DNA of 64,000 nucleotides, from positions 242,311-306,310 of the forward strand of contig NZ_KE007306.1 in assembly GCF_000397065.2 (NCBI RefSeq), given 5' to 3'. Made by a program: the position numbers and the translations under genes. This DNA is from Marinobacter lipolyticus SM19 (GTDB lineage: Bacteria > Pseudomonadota > Gammaproteobacteria > Pseudomonadales > Oleiphilaceae). This document shows positions 1 through 9,150 of this stretch, one piece after another (position 1 is the first letter of the stretch; each line of letters begins with the position of its first letter). The notes under the pieces are model-generated. The model saw only the letters and a list, made by a program, of their open reading frames with translations. It did no database searches and was not told the origin of the DNA.

Positions 1-1011
1 GAACGTTTCCAGTCACAGATTACCGGTCTGAATATGGCCCAGCGAAATGCCAATGACGGCATCTCCCTGGCCCAGACCGCCGAAGGCGCCCTGGACGAGA
101 TTACCGAAAACCTGCAACGGATCCGTGAACTGGCGGTGCAGTCTGCCAACGCTTCAAACAGCACGTCAGACCGGGAAGCCCTGAACGCGGAAGTTCAACA
201 ACGCGTCGCCGAGATCAATCGGATTGCCGGCCAGACCTCGTTCAACGGCCTGAAGGTGCTCGACGGCAGCCTGCTGACTCAAACCTTCCAGGTAGGAGCC
301 AACACCGGTGACACCATCAGCGTGAGTGGATTCGACACCCGCGGCAGCCAATTGGGCTCCGTCATCGGCCAATCAACCGGTATCCTGCAGCTGACGGACG
401 GCACCGACACGCTTGAAGACATCTTCGCGGCAGGCGGCACCGCAGACTTTACCGTCACCCTGACCGATGCCGATGGGGTCGATACCGTCGTCAATGTTAG
501 CGAAGCACGCTCACTGCAGGATGCGCTGGGACAGATCAATGCCCAGACTCCGACTACCGGAATCGAAGTCAACATGAACCGCACCAACGACGAACTGATT
601 TTCTCGTCCCAGTTTGGTGTGGATTACGCCGTTGATTTCGCAGTCGACGGCGGCACCAACCAAGTGATCGATCCCGCACCTGCTACAGATACAGTCACTC
701 TCAACGATACTGACATCTCTACACAGGATGGCGCTGACCTGGCGATGATACTGACCGACTTTGCCATCGACAGCATCAACGGCATTCGTGCCGAACTCGG
801 TGCCGTGCAAAACCGGTTCGAGTCCACCATCGCCAACCTGAGCACCACATCCGAGAACCTGTCCGCCTCCAACAGCCGGATTCGGGATGCTGACTTCGCG
901 GCCGAATCCGCAGAGCTGGCCCGTACCCAGGTGCTGCAACAGGCCGGCCTGTCAGTTCTGGCCCAGGCCAACGCGCGGCCACAGCAGGTACTGCAGTTGC
1001 TGCAGGGGTAA
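1..1011 (+). CDS. fliC: Flagellin, 3' part (gene starts before the window)
   Basis: The reading frame is open from base 1, so the gene begins upstream and about the last 336 residues are present. Flagellin is the exported subunit that polymerises into the flagellar filament. The left end carries the conserved N-terminal helical region (residues like NANDGISLAQTAEGALDEI and the following LQRIRELAVQSAN). The middle (about bases 300-750) is a Thr/Asp-rich variable domain of the surface-exposed type. The right end is the conserved C-terminal D1/D0 helix, with NRFESTIANL and SRIRDADFAAESAELARTQ, ending LLQG. The usual extreme N-terminus lies outside the window. No clear terminator follows; the next gene starts 41 bases later on the same strand. 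fliC or flaA naming is by family only. Confidence 0.95.
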   Translation, partial: ERFQSQITGLNMAQRNANDGISLAQTAEGALDEITENLQRIRELAVQSANASNSTSDREALNAEVQQRVAEINRIAGQTSFNGLKVLDGSLLTQTFQVGANTGDTISVSGFDTRGSQLGSVIGQSTGILQLTDGTDTLEDIFAAGGTADFTVTLTDADGVDTVVNVSEARSLQDALGQINAQTPTTGIEVNMNRTNDELIFSSQFGVDYAVDFAVDGGTNQVIDPAPATDTVTLNDTDISTQDGADLAMILTDFAIDSINGIRAELGAVQNRFESTIANLSTTSENLSASNSRIRDADFAAESAELARTQVLQQAGLSVLAQANARPQQVLQLLQG

Positions 1012-1052
1012 ACGAGTAGGCGGTATTCATAGCAGGTCTTAAGAGGTGTCCC

Positions 1053-3053
1053 ATGCACGCACAGCATAACATTCAGGTTTCGGATTCCCGGCAGGCCCAC
1101 GTGGCGCGGTTGGTATTACAGGCCAACCTTGCCTACGGCGAGTCCAACAGCCCGTCGGGGTCGTTTGTTCAACGGCTGAAGACGCGACAGGAATGCCGGG
1201 CATACCTGGCTGAAGCGCTGGAACTGGAGCCGGAGAATGCGAGCGCGCTGGGCCTGCTGGGGCGGGTCGAGCTGGACGACGGTCAACTGGAAAAAGCCCA
1301 CGCACTGTTCAACGCCAGCCTGAGCCATCAGCCAGACCAGGCGCAACAGTATTGCAATCTGGGCTACTGGGCCATGAAAAGTGAGCGCCCGGCACTGGCG
1401 GAGCAGTATTTCCTGCAGGCCCTCGACCTTGAACGGCAATCCGCCGCCGCTTTCTGTGGTGTGGCCCATGCAAAAAGGCTTCAGGGCCAGTTTGATGTGG
1501 CCTACCTGCACTACCGCAAACTGCTGGAAACCGGTGCCGAGTGGGATTCGGTCTACAGCGGCATGCTCACCTGCGCCGGACAACTGGATGTGCAGAAAGC
1601 CGACACCGCCCTGGCACAGGACGCCATCGCCCTGCTGCACAAGGATGACCTGCCCCATCAGGAAATCGGCCGGTTCGTAGGAGCCATCATCCATCAACAA
1701 TACGATCTGGATAATCCTCAGGCACAGATTTTCCTGGATGCCGCCAGCGAAGACGAACTGCTGATTCTGGCCCTGGAAAAAACCCTGATGCCGAATCCCG
1801 CCGTGGAAGAACTGGTCACCCTGCTTCGCCGCGCGATTACCGCCGAAGTGGCGCAAACCGTTCAACTGCGGGACGGACTTCAGCCACTCACCCTGGCCAT
1901 CGCCCGTTACGTGGATCGCACCGGCTACGTCCTGGCAGCGGAAGAAGACGAGGAAAGACTGATCAGCGCCATCAACGCCAGTATCAGCGCACAGTTGGTG
2001 ATGGGCGAACCTCAGGATGCCATGATGGCGTCACTGATGCTCAGCGCCATGTACGGCGCCCTGTTCCATCAGGATTTCGCCGTGCATCTGGGCCAATGGA
2101 ACCTGGTGGACTGGCCGCTGGCGCTACAGCCGGTGCTGGCTGCCAGCTACTACGACCGCGCCACGGAAGAAGCCATCAAGCAGAACTTTGATGAGAAAAC
2201 CGAAGAGCTTTGCCTGGCCAAGACCGATGTGCCCCAGGCCTGGCCCAGTTGGTCCACCCTGGCCTACCGCACCGAAAGCAGCCTGAAGGCGCTGATGGCG
2301 GAAGACCTGAAACTGCCGGCAGATCACCTGCCCGCCACCTTACGCATCATGGTTTGTGGTGCCCAGTCCGGCCAGCGTGCCATGGAACTGGCCCACTACC
2401 TGGACGATGTAGAAGTCATTGCGGTCGACGAATCCCTGGCCAACATCGCCAAGGCCACCCGTATGGCCGGCGACATGGGCATCAACAACATCGTGTTCTG
2501 GCCCTGGTCGATCGCGCAGCGCTTCGTGGCGGATGGTCACAAGGTTCACTGGGTAGAAGTTGGCCGCCTCCCTTCTTCTGCCATGAGCACAGTGTCACTG
2601 GCCGCCCTTGTTAGCTCCGCGACCGATAACGGTGCGGTGGTCCACATGCACACTGCTGTGGAAGAACACACCAAAGGCGACCACCACATCCGTAACCTGA
2701 TCAGCCAACATCAACTGGCACCCACCCGCACCACCCTGCGACAACTCCGCAGTATGGTGCTGACCAACAAACAGGACACCCTCTGGCAATCCCTGTTGAA
2801 AGAAGACGACTTCTATTCCCTTGGCGGCTGCCGCGACCGCTGGTTCCAACCGCAGGACGTACATCAGCTCAAGGAACTCATGGGCATGGTCAGCAACGAA
2901 GTGGAGTGGAAGCTGGTGAAAGCCCGGGATACCGATGGGCACACTCTTGCGACCGGACCGGTGCAGCAGCAGATTCAGGCCGAGGCGCTGGGGAGTGAGG
3001 TGCAGAGCTTGATGGGGCAGGGTTTGAGTGTTTACTTTGTGAAACGCCGTTGA
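1053..3053 (+). CDS. TPR-repeat protein with methyltransferase-like C-terminal half
   Basis: 666 residues. An N-terminal part (about residues 48-160) contains at least three tetratricopeptide-like helical pairs (LGLLGRVELDDGQLEKA, YCNLGYWAMKSERPALAEQY). From about residue 429 the segment LRIMVCGAQSGQRAMELA followed by VEVIAVDES resembles the SAM-binding glycine loop and acidic strand end of class I methyltransferases. A later block (FYSLGGCRDRWFQPQD) is like the regulatory/C-terminal region of TPR-linked methyltransferases, as far as I recall the family. It follows flagellin by 41 bases on the same strand, so a role in modifying flagellin or its glycan is the natural guess. The substrate is unknown. 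The glycine motif (GAQSGQ) departs from the classical GxGxG, so activity is uncertain. Confidence 0.6.
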   Translation: MHAQHNIQVSDSRQAHVARLVLQANLAYGESNSPSGSFVQRLKTRQECRAYLAEALELEPENASALGLLGRVELDDGQLEKAHALFNASLSHQPDQAQQYCNLGYWAMKSERPALAEQYFLQALDLERQSAAAFCGVAHAKRLQGQFDVAYLHYRKLLETGAEWDSVYSGMLTCAGQLDVQKADTALAQDAIALLHKDDLPHQEIGRFVGAIIHQQYDLDNPQAQIFLDAASEDELLILALEKTLMPNPAVEELVTLLRRAITAEVAQTVQLRDGLQPLTLAIARYVDRTGYVLAAEEDEERLISAINASISAQLVMGEPQDAMMASLMLSAMYGALFHQDFAVHLGQWNLVDWPLALQPVLAASYYDRATEEAIKQNFDEKTEELCLAKTDVPQAWPSWSTLAYRTESSLKALMAEDLKLPADHLPATLRIMVCGAQSGQRAMELAHYLDDVEVIAVDESLANIAKATRMAGDMGINNIVFWPWSIAQRFVADGHKVHWVEVGRLPSSAMSTVSLAALVSSATDNGAVVHMHTAVEEHTKGDHHIRNLISQHQLAPTRTTLRQLRSMVLTNKQDTLWQSLLKEDDFYSLGGCRDRWFQPQDVHQLKELMGMVSNEVEWKLVKARDTDGHTLATGPVQQQIQAEALGSEVQSLMGQGLSVYFVKRR

Positions 3054-3059
3054 CAAGGG

Positions 3060-3106
3060 TGGTGTCGGATTGGCCGCAGGCGTAATCCGACACCTAATCC
3101 GACACC
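3060..3106. repeat. Dispersed palindromic repeat, copy 1 (between convergent genes)
   Basis: GTGTCGGATT at 3062-3071 is mirrored by AATCCGACAC at 3084-3093, giving a strong hairpin. An extra half copy, AATCCGACAC, follows at 3096-3105. It sits between the stop of the TPR gene and the convergent sbcB stop, so it may serve as a two-way transcription barrier. Related dyads occur at 9104, 33916 and 56241. Confidence 0.7.
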
Positions 3107-3115
3107 AAAGCTAAA

Positions 3116-4564
3116 TCAAACGTACGGAATCAACGACTCCCCATACAAATGCAGATCCTCCAGGATCTGCTGCTTCTTCGGCGTCAATTCAGGATCAGCA
3201 GCCAATCGCTGCAACTCATGTCCATAAGCTTCCAATGACCGCCAGCCCTTCTTGGGCTGCATCAACCGTTCGCTGCGAAACAGTTCCCAGCGCTCCATGT
3301 CTTCCCCACTCAGGGCGCTGGGGTAATTCCTGGCACGATAGCGAAACAGCATTTCCTGCAACCGCTCGTCCTCAAAGCGAACATCCAGATCCCCGAGGGA
3401 CTCCACCGGCTGCTCCAACACCCAATTCAACTTCTCGCGATCGGTTTTGCTGATAAAACCGCCGGCATAAAGCTGCTCGTCCGGATCAGTCAGCTCACTG
3501 CCTTCGAATTCCCGGTTGAAGGCCTCGGCAATGCGGGCAGGCAGGTCCGGCGCCTTGCGCAGCAGGGCCAGGTTGGCCCGTAACTGCTCGCCGTCCAGCG
3601 CCAGTTCCTCCAGGCGCTCCGGCGAAAGCGTGGACAGCATGTTGGCGGGGGCCAGCACCGGGCACTTGTTCAGTTGGACGCCCTTCAGCGCAAACCGGCT
3701 GACGCCCTCCCTCAGCTCGGCCTGGGACGTAAACACCCGCTCACGAATCTGGTCGGCCGTGGCGTTGATCAACTCACCGGGATCTTCCCGCAGGTCATAG
3801 ACAATCACCAGATTCTTATTGGTCGGGTGATCCGCCACCGGAGCTACCACGGCGCAGCAGCCCCGTGACGCAGGATACTTGGCGGAGACGTGAAACACCG
3901 GCTTCATGGACGCGGTATCCAGCATCGCCCGGGCGGAGTGTTTGTCCTTGTTGTTCAGCACAAAATCGAACAGTTTGGGCTGCTTTTCCTTGATCAGCTT
4001 CGCCACCGCAATGGTCGCTTCCACGTCGGACATGGCGTCGTGGGCCGCCTCGTGGGCAATGCCGTTAGCAACCGTTAGCTCCTCCAGACGGAAACTCGGG
4101 CTACCATCTTCCTTGCGGGGCCAGTTAATGCCTTCCGGGCGCAGGGCGTAGGTCAGCCGCACCATATCGATGATGTCCCAGCGGGAATTGCCGTTTTGCC
4201 ATTCCCGGGCATAGGGGTCGCGCAGGTTGCGGTACAGCGTGTTGCGGGTCACCTCATCGTCAAACCGCAGACTGTTGTAACCCACAACACAGGTGCCCGG
4301 CTGACTGAAGGCTTCATTAATCTGCGCAATGAACTCCGCCTCCGGGTAGCCCTCTGCCATCGCCTTCTGGGGCGTGATGCCGGTAATCAGGCAGGCTTCA
4401 GGTGAAGGCAGGTAGTCGTCCGTTGGCTTGCAGTAGATCACCAGCGGGTCTTCGATGACATTCAGTTCCGCATCCGTGCGCACACCGGCAAACTGCGAGG
4501 GCCGGTCATGGACCGGGTCCACGCCGAAAGTTTCATAGTCGTGCCAGTAGAAAGAACGGATCAC
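3116..4564 (-). CDS. sbcB: Exodeoxyribonuclease I (DEDDh 3'-5' exonuclease)
   Basis: Degrades single-stranded DNA 3' to 5' and acts in mismatch repair and recombination. Motif I is WHDYETFGVDP near the N-terminus, motif II lies around VGYNSLRFDDE, and motif III is HEAAHDAMSDVEAT, giving the DEDDh catalytic set. The C-terminal SH3-like and helical regions follow, ending at the usual family length. I chose the GTG at 4564 because AGGAG lies about 8 bases upstream and the protein (482 residues) then starts like E. coli ExoI. The frame also runs up to an ATG at 4621, which would add 19 unlikely residues. The gene downstream of 3116 is convergent. This is an ordinary housekeeping gene. Confidence 0.95.
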   Translation of the reverse strand: MIRSFYWHDYETFGVDPVHDRPSQFAGVRTDAELNVIEDPLVIYCKPTDDYLPSPEACLITGITPQKAMAEGYPEAEFIAQINEAFSQPGTCVVGYNSLRFDDEVTRNTLYRNLRDPYAREWQNGNSRWDIIDMVRLTYALRPEGINWPRKEDGSPSFRLEELTVANGIAHEAAHDAMSDVEATIAVAKLIKEKQPKLFDFVLNNKDKHSARAMLDTASMKPVFHVSAKYPASRGCCAVVAPVADHPTNKNLVIVYDLREDPGELINATADQIRERVFTSQAELREGVSRFALKGVQLNKCPVLAPANMLSTLSPERLEELALDGEQLRANLALLRKAPDLPARIAEAFNREFEGSELTDPDEQLYAGGFISKTDREKLNWVLEQPVESLGDLDVRFEDERLQEMLFRYRARNYPSALSGEDMERWELFRSERLMQPKKGWRSLEAYGHELQRLAADPELTPKKQQILEDLHLYGESLIPYV

Positions 4565-4621
4565 CGAGAAGACTCCTGCGTTGTGTTTATAGACCGAACG
4601 CAGTGTAGTGTAATCCGGCAA

Positions 4622-5491
4622 TCAAAACATCCCGTTACCACGATCCACGTAATGCGTACGCTCCCTTGGCACGCCGTTCGCGAACACCTGCTGATTCAGC
4701 GTCATACTGGTCGGCAAATTAAGGAACACCCCCTTGGCTGCCTCGATCACATTGCCGCCCTCAGGGCTCTGCCAATTCACACCCTCGCGCTGGAACGACA
4801 GAAAGAAATCATTGGTGAACTCTGTCGCGTCCCCTTCCCCGGCTTCGCCAATATCCAGGGAACGCAGGTAGCTCAATGGCGCACACTGCACGCCGGTACT
4901 GCAGTCGGTGGTCGCTCCTGCAAGTCCGAAATGGCTTGCCCGATAATTGGTGGCGCTGGTGTTGGAATCAAACAGTGTCGCGGCGGTGGGATTGCCATCG
5001 GCGTCTTCAATCTGGAGACCGATATTGCCGCTTAAGGATGTCATATCCGAAGAAAATGTCCCCCGAGCCTGCTTGAAGCCCATACGAAAACCCGCCAGCT
5101 CGTCCCCCACTTCCGCCAGCTCGATATAGGGCTTCAGTCCCACAAAGGGCACCACCTCATCCACAGCGTATCGGTTGCCGTCAATCTGAATGCGGGCATC
5201 GTCCCGGGAAATATGGCCCAATGCCACATCCGTCGCCTGGAAATCAGCGCCGCTATCAATACTTCCCAGCGTCACATTGTCCGCATTGATCCGGGTTTCA
5301 GCATCCATAGTCAGCGACATACGAGTGAACTGGTGAGCTCCATCATCCAGGTTCTCAATTGTCATAAAGCCCTGCCCCTGCACCTCACTCATTTCCTGAT
5401 CGGAAATGGGCTCAAGTTCGGCCTGGGCAACGGGCGCAATACCCAGGCAAACCAGTGCGAGGACAACGTATCCATACGCATCCTGTCTCAT
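4622..5491 (-). CDS. Exported protein of unknown function with N-terminal 'EMSEVQGQ' motif
   Basis: 289 residues. An N-terminal signal peptide (VVLALVCLGIAPVAQA then E) predicts secretion through Sec with cleavage after AQA. Immediately after comes LEPISDQEMSEVQGQGFM. This is the short D-x-E-(M/L)-S-x-V-x-G-Q segment seen at the mature N-terminus of a group of exported gammaproteobacterial proteins (DUF6160-like, from memory). The rest is rich in Asp, Thr and beta-strand-like alternation and has two Cys (in TTDCSTGVQCAP) that could form a disulfide. No catalytic motif was recognised. It may be surface or outer-membrane associated. It ends just before the longest possible sbcB start, so the two genes may be transcribed together. 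Confidence 0.6.
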   Translation of the reverse strand: MRQDAYGYVVLALVCLGIAPVAQAELEPISDQEMSEVQGQGFMTIENLDDGAHQFTRMSLTMDAETRINADNVTLGSIDSGADFQATDVALGHISRDDARIQIDGNRYAVDEVVPFVGLKPYIELAEVGDELAGFRMGFKQARGTFSSDMTSLSGNIGLQIEDADGNPTAATLFDSNTSATNYRASHFGLAGATTDCSTGVQCAPLSYLRSLDIGEAGEGDATEFTNDFFLSFQREGVNWQSPEGGNVIEAAKGVFLNLPTSMTLNQQVFANGVPRERTHYVDRGNGMF

Positions 5492-5838
5492 TGTTTTGTG
5501 TCTCTGATTAGTGTCTATGAGCCTGCTACTGCATTTCCGACGCCCGGCTCACTGCCCACGGTGTTATTGGAATTTGTACCCGTTTGGACAGGCGGCACTC
5601 TTTATAATGCTTCGAATTTATAATGCTTTTTGTCTGTAATGTTTTGTATCTTATTGGCCGCAAACGCACTATAGCCCAGGCATTAAAGCCAATAGAGTGA
5701 GCGTGTTCACATTGGGGGATGACGGAAGGTTAAAGAGGGTGGGAGTTTGATGTGGGTCACAGATGAATTACCCCCCTCCCCTGGCCCCTCTCCCGCGAGG
5801 AGAGAAGGGGGTGTGGAGAGGCGGTAAAACTAATTCAG
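5492..5838. other. Intergenic region, 347 bases, no gene seen
   Basis: It lies between the start of the exported-protein gene and the end of the mvaT-like gene, both on the minus strand, so it should contain the promoter of the former. Only short shadow frames are present. A C-rich/G-rich imperfect dyad at about 5785-5811 (CCCCTCTCC then GGAGAGAAGGGG) could fold in RNA and might be a dispersed repeat or a transcription barrier for the mvaT transcript. No convincing -35/-10 pair was identified. Confidence 0.5.
5785..5811. repeat. Imperfect C/G-rich dyad downstream of mvaT-like gene
   Basis: CTCTCC at 5788-5793 pairs with GGAGAG at 5799-5804, extended by C-run/G-run pairing across a two-base bulge. 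There is no T-run, so this is not a classical intrinsic terminator. It may be one member of a chromosomal repeat family. Confidence 0.4.
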
Positions 5839-6207
5839 TCAGTCCTGCTGCCAGCTCTGCACAGCTTCCTTACCATGCTTCTCACGCCACTCGTTCAGAG
5901 TCTTGTGATTACCGCCACGAGTCTTGACCACTTCACCGGTGTGCGGGTTCTTGTAAGTCTTCATCGGGCGCTTGGGACGGGAACCGCCAGCGGAATCGGC
6001 CTTGCCACCAGCAACAGACGGATCAATGGCACCCAGAATCTGCAGAACGTCCTTCGGTGACTTGTCATAAGTCTTCATCAGATCACGAACCTTGTTTTCA
6101 AACTCCAGTTCGTGCTTCAGAGCCTGATCCTGCTCCAGCTGAGCCAGTTCGGCAGAGAGCTTTTCCATAAGCTGCTTTTTCTGGTAGTAATCGTTGATCT
6201 TTGCCAT
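5839..6207 (-). CDS. mvaT: MvaT/MvaU-family H-NS-like nucleoid protein
   Basis: 122 residues, the usual length for MvaT proteins. The N-terminal half (about residues 5-50) is a charged coiled-coil for dimerisation and oligomerisation (LMEKLSAELAQLEQDQALK). A basic linker (GGSRPKRPMKTY) follows. The C-terminal DNA-binding part has KNPHTGEVVKTRGGNHKTL then EWREKHG, very close to the Pseudomonas MvaT pattern. In Pseudomonas this family silences AT-rich, horizontally acquired genes. It lies just outside a large AT-rich glycan locus, which could be one of its targets (inference). Its own upstream region is AT-rich. The mvaT name is by family; it could equally be a paralogue such as mvaU. Confidence 0.88.
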   Translation of the reverse strand: MAKINDYYQKKQLMEKLSAELAQLEQDQALKHELEFENKVRDLMKTYDKSPKDVLQILGAIDPSVAGGKADSAGGSRPKRPMKTYKNPHTGEVVKTRGGNHKTLNEWREKHGKEAVQSWQQD

Positions 6208-6368
6208 GGATATAAAACCCTTATTTCATCTGGTGGTTTTAATAAAACTCAGAGTTGTCCTAATTAATGCACATTAAAGAGGACGAAAATGACCAAAAGC
6301 CAATGAAATATTAATGGATTAATTTCCAAAGGGCAAAGTAATTTATTTACATACTTTTAATGTGTCTT

Positions 6369-7631
6369 TTAAAGTCGCAGATCTGCTTCGCCCAAAGGCA
6401 ACACACCTTTCAAATCAAACAAAACACCATTATCTTTCAGATAAGCCCGAAGCCCTGAAGATGAAAGCGATGCATACTCGCGATGGGGAACCGCCAACAA
6501 TACCGCATCATAATCAGCGGATTTCGGATTATCGAGAAGCGAAATTCCATATTCATGCTGTGCTTCATCGTTGTCAGCCCAGCAATCCGTGATGTCCACT
6601 TCACAACCAAACTCACGCAACTCTTTAACCACATCGATAACATGAGTATTGCGAACATCCGGACAGTTTTCCTTGAACGTAAACCCCATAATCAGAATGC
6701 GGGACTTGGCGATCATGTGGCCTGTTTTGATCATCGACTTGACCAACTCGGCGGCAGCATAGCGGCCCATATTGTCATTGACTCGCCGGCCCGCCAGAAT
6801 CACCTCTGGGTGATACCCGATGGCCTGGGCCTTATGGGTCAGATAGTACGGGTCCACCCCAATACAATGGCCGCCGACCAACCCAGGCTGGAATCTCAGG
6901 AAATTCCATTTCGTTCCCGCCGCAGCCAACACTTCATGAGTATCAATCCTCAGTCGGGAGAATATCATCGACAGCTCATTCATCAGCGCAATATTCAAAT
7001 CACGCTGGGTGTTTTCAATCACCTTGGCGGCCTCGGCTACCTTGATGGAACTGGTCTTATGGGTGCCGGCCGTAATAATGCCGGCATAAAGGGCGTCCAC
7101 TTCATCCGCAATCTCGGGCGTAGAACCAGAAGTGACCTTCATAATCGTTGTTACTCGGTGCTCTTTATCACCAGGATTAATCCGCTCCGGGCTATAACCG
7201 GCATAGAAATCCTGGTTGAATTTCAGGCCAGATACTTTTTCCAGAACTGGCACACACACTTCTTCCGTCGCTCCCGGAAAAACCGTGGACTCGTAAATGA
7301 CAATATCGCCAGCTTTGAGCACCTTTCCCACACTTTCGCTGGCTTTAATCAGCGGTGTTAAATCAGGGGACTTGTACTCATCAATGGGCGTTGGAACCGT
7401 AACAATATAAACCTGACAATCACGGATCTCGTCCAGGGAATTGGTAAATGACAAACGGCGGGATGCAGCCAGCTCATCAGAAGACACTTCCCGGGTATAA
7501 TCCACGCCATCTTTCAGTTCGGCGATACGTTTTGCACTGATATCAAAACCAACCACCTCGCGCTTTTCTCCGAAAGCGGCTGCCAATGGCAACCCGACAT
7601 ATCCAAGGCCGACTACAGCGATCTTTTTCAT
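6369..7631 (-). CDS. tviB: UDP-N-acetylhexosamine/UDP-glucose 6-dehydrogenase family (TviB/WbpO type)
   Basis: 420 residues. An NAD-dependent UDP-sugar dehydrogenase that oxidises C6 of a nucleotide sugar to a uronic acid for surface polysaccharide. The N-terminal Rossmann loop is VVGLGYVGLP. The catalytic cysteine is Cys256 in GGHCIGVDPYYL, the TviB/WbpO/WbpA-type active-site context. The C-terminal UDP-binding domain includes ILIMGFTFKENCPDVRN. The likely product is UDP-GalNAcA or UDP-GlcNAcA, since the sequence is closer to the Vi-antigen branch than to Ugd. It lies at the left edge of the glycan region and is followed on the same strand by unrelated genes, with no 4-epimerase partner next to it. 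Start ATG with GGA about 11 bases upstream. Confidence 0.88.
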   Translation of the reverse strand: MKKIAVVGLGYVGLPLAAAFGEKREVVGFDISAKRIAELKDGVDYTREVSSDELAASRRLSFTNSLDEIRDCQVYIVTVPTPIDEYKSPDLTPLIKASESVGKVLKAGDIVIYESTVFPGATEEVCVPVLEKVSGLKFNQDFYAGYSPERINPGDKEHRVTTIMKVTSGSTPEIADEVDALYAGIITAGTHKTSSIKVAEAAKVIENTQRDLNIALMNELSMIFSRLRIDTHEVLAAAGTKWNFLRFQPGLVGGHCIGVDPYYLTHKAQAIGYHPEVILAGRRVNDNMGRYAAAELVKSMIKTGHMIAKSRILIMGFTFKENCPDVRNTHVIDVVKELREFGCEVDITDCWADNDEAQHEYGISLLDNPKSADYDAVLLAVPHREYASLSSSGLRAYLKDNGVLFDLKGVLPLGEADLRL

Positions 7632-7671
7632 AATAGAACCAATCCTGTCAGTACTGAGTCTTCGGGAAGTA

Positions 7672-9060
7672 TCAAGGAATCATTATCCCCATTAGTCCAA
7701 TCCCTTGAAACTTATTTTTCAACGCCAACTTGGCCGCCCTGTCCCCGTGAACAATCCGAATCTCGGACGGCGGTTGCGAAATGCCTTCAACAAATCGAAC
7801 CAGATCCGATTGTCCCGCATGGGCTGAATACCCGCCCACCTGATGAACCCGGGCACGGATAGTGTAACGCTCACCGTCCAGCTCCACCCAGCCACTGCGG
7901 GGGCCATAGGTCAGAATATCCCGCCCTGGCGTGCCCGCAGCCTGGTAGCCGACAAACAGCACATCGTTGCGTTTATCGCCCAGCATCGCCTTGAGGTAAT
8001 TCACCACCCTGCCCCCGGCGCACATACCCGAACCCGCCAGCACCACACAGGGGCGGTGAGTTTTGGCCAGGTATTCCACCGCCTCCAGGTGGTCCTTGTG
8101 ATCGTTGATCACCGTTAACTGGTCGAATGACAGCGGGTGGCGGCCCTGTTGAACCAGGTCCTTGGCCTCCTCATCCCAGAAGGGCTTGAGCTGGTCGTAA
8201 ATGCGAGTGAATTCTGCAGCCAGGGGAGAATCAACGACAATTTCGAGATTGTTCCAGGTTAGCTCACCTTCAATTGACGATTCCCCAAATTCGGTAATCA
8301 GGCTTTCAATTTCATACAATAACTCCTGCGTCCGCCCGATACTGAACGAGGGCACCAACACCGTGCCGCCGTCTTCCAGTGCATGCTCCAGCACCGTTTT
8401 CAGCCGATACCGCCGGGTTTCCCGGTCTTCGTGATCTTTGTCACCGTAAGTGCTTTCAATCACCAACCGGTCGGTTTTTTCAGGAGGCTGGGGTTCCGGT
8501 AACAATGGCGCATGGGGTGCCCCCAAATCACCGCTAAATACAATACGCTCCTGGTTATCACCATCCCGGGCCTCGCACTCCACGTACGCCGAACCCAGAA
8601 TATGGCCGGCCCGCTGCAGCCTCACCCTCAGGGCATGCGAATCCGCATCAAACACCGTATGCCACTGCCCATAAGGTACCGCCACAATCCGAGAACGAAT
8701 CAAACCCAACACCCGCTCGATCAACGCCCGGTCACGGGTGAAACCAATCTTCAGAGCATCTTCCAGGATTTCCGGCAGCATGATGGCCGAAGGTTCCGAA
8801 CAAATAATCGGCCCTTCAAACCCGGCAGCAAGCAAATAGGGAATGCGACCAACGTGGTCGATATGAACGTGGGTGACGATCAACGCACGGATGTGGTCAA
8901 TCGGGAAATCGATGGTGAGATTGGAGGCATTTGCGCCCTTGCTGGCCTCTTCGCCCTGGAACAGGCCGCAATCAATCAGAACGCCGGCAGGGCCAACGTT
9001 GAGTTCGTGGCAGGAGCCTGTGACGCCGGTGGTGGCGCCGTGGTGTTGAATATCGATCAT
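7672..9060 (-). CDS. Metallo-beta-lactamase-fold, beta-CASP RNA-processing type hydrolase
   Basis: 462 residues. The zinc-binding motif is HVHIDH (His64, His66, Asp68, His69). Later metal ligands appear around RAGHILGSAYVE and FSGDLG. The beta-CASP region includes LVIESTYGDKDH, VLVPSFSIGRTQELLYEI and SGMCAGGRVVNYL, and a C-terminal His lies in HQVGGYSAHAGQ. These are the hallmarks of CPSF73/Ysh1-like exoribonuclease-family proteins found widely in bacteria, whose physiological role is often unknown. Start ATG preceded by AAGGATG at 8 bases. A second enzyme of the same family is at 34641-36002. The gene is not obviously part of the glycan pathway. Confidence 0.88.
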   Translation of the reverse strand: MIDIQHHGATTGVTGSCHELNVGPAGVLIDCGLFQGEEASKGANASNLTIDFPIDHIRALIVTHVHIDHVGRIPYLLAAGFEGPIICSEPSAIMLPEILEDALKIGFTRDRALIERVLGLIRSRIVAVPYGQWHTVFDADSHALRVRLQRAGHILGSAYVECEARDGDNQERIVFSGDLGAPHAPLLPEPQPPEKTDRLVIESTYGDKDHEDRETRRYRLKTVLEHALEDGGTVLVPSFSIGRTQELLYEIESLITEFGESSIEGELTWNNLEIVVDSPLAAEFTRIYDQLKPFWDEEAKDLVQQGRHPLSFDQLTVINDHKDHLEAVEYLAKTHRPCVVLAGSGMCAGGRVVNYLKAMLGDKRNDVLFVGYQAAGTPGRDILTYGPRSGWVELDGERYTIRARVHQVGGYSAHAGQSDLVRFVEGISQPPSEIRIVHGDRAAKLALKNKFQGIGLMGIMIP

Positions 9061-9103
9061 CTAAACATCCTTGTTTAAACACTTGGTGGCGGCTTGACGG
9101 TTT

Positions 9104-9133
9104 TGTCGGATTACGGCTTCGCCTAATCCGACA
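9104..9133. repeat. Dispersed palindromic repeat, copy 2
   Basis: TGTCGGATTA at 9104-9113 and TAATCCGACA at 9124-9133 form a perfect 10-base stem with a 10-base loop. It lies between the start of the beta-CASP gene and the end of the hepT-like gene, both on the minus strand. Confidence 0.75.
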
Positions 9134-9150
9134 CTGGGCCAGGAGATCAG

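Noticed and set aside
5492-5640. Hidden small gene in the long gap before mvaT
   Set aside because: Frames there (such as 5213-5623 on the plus strand) run antisense into the neighbouring exported-protein gene and have no start signal.
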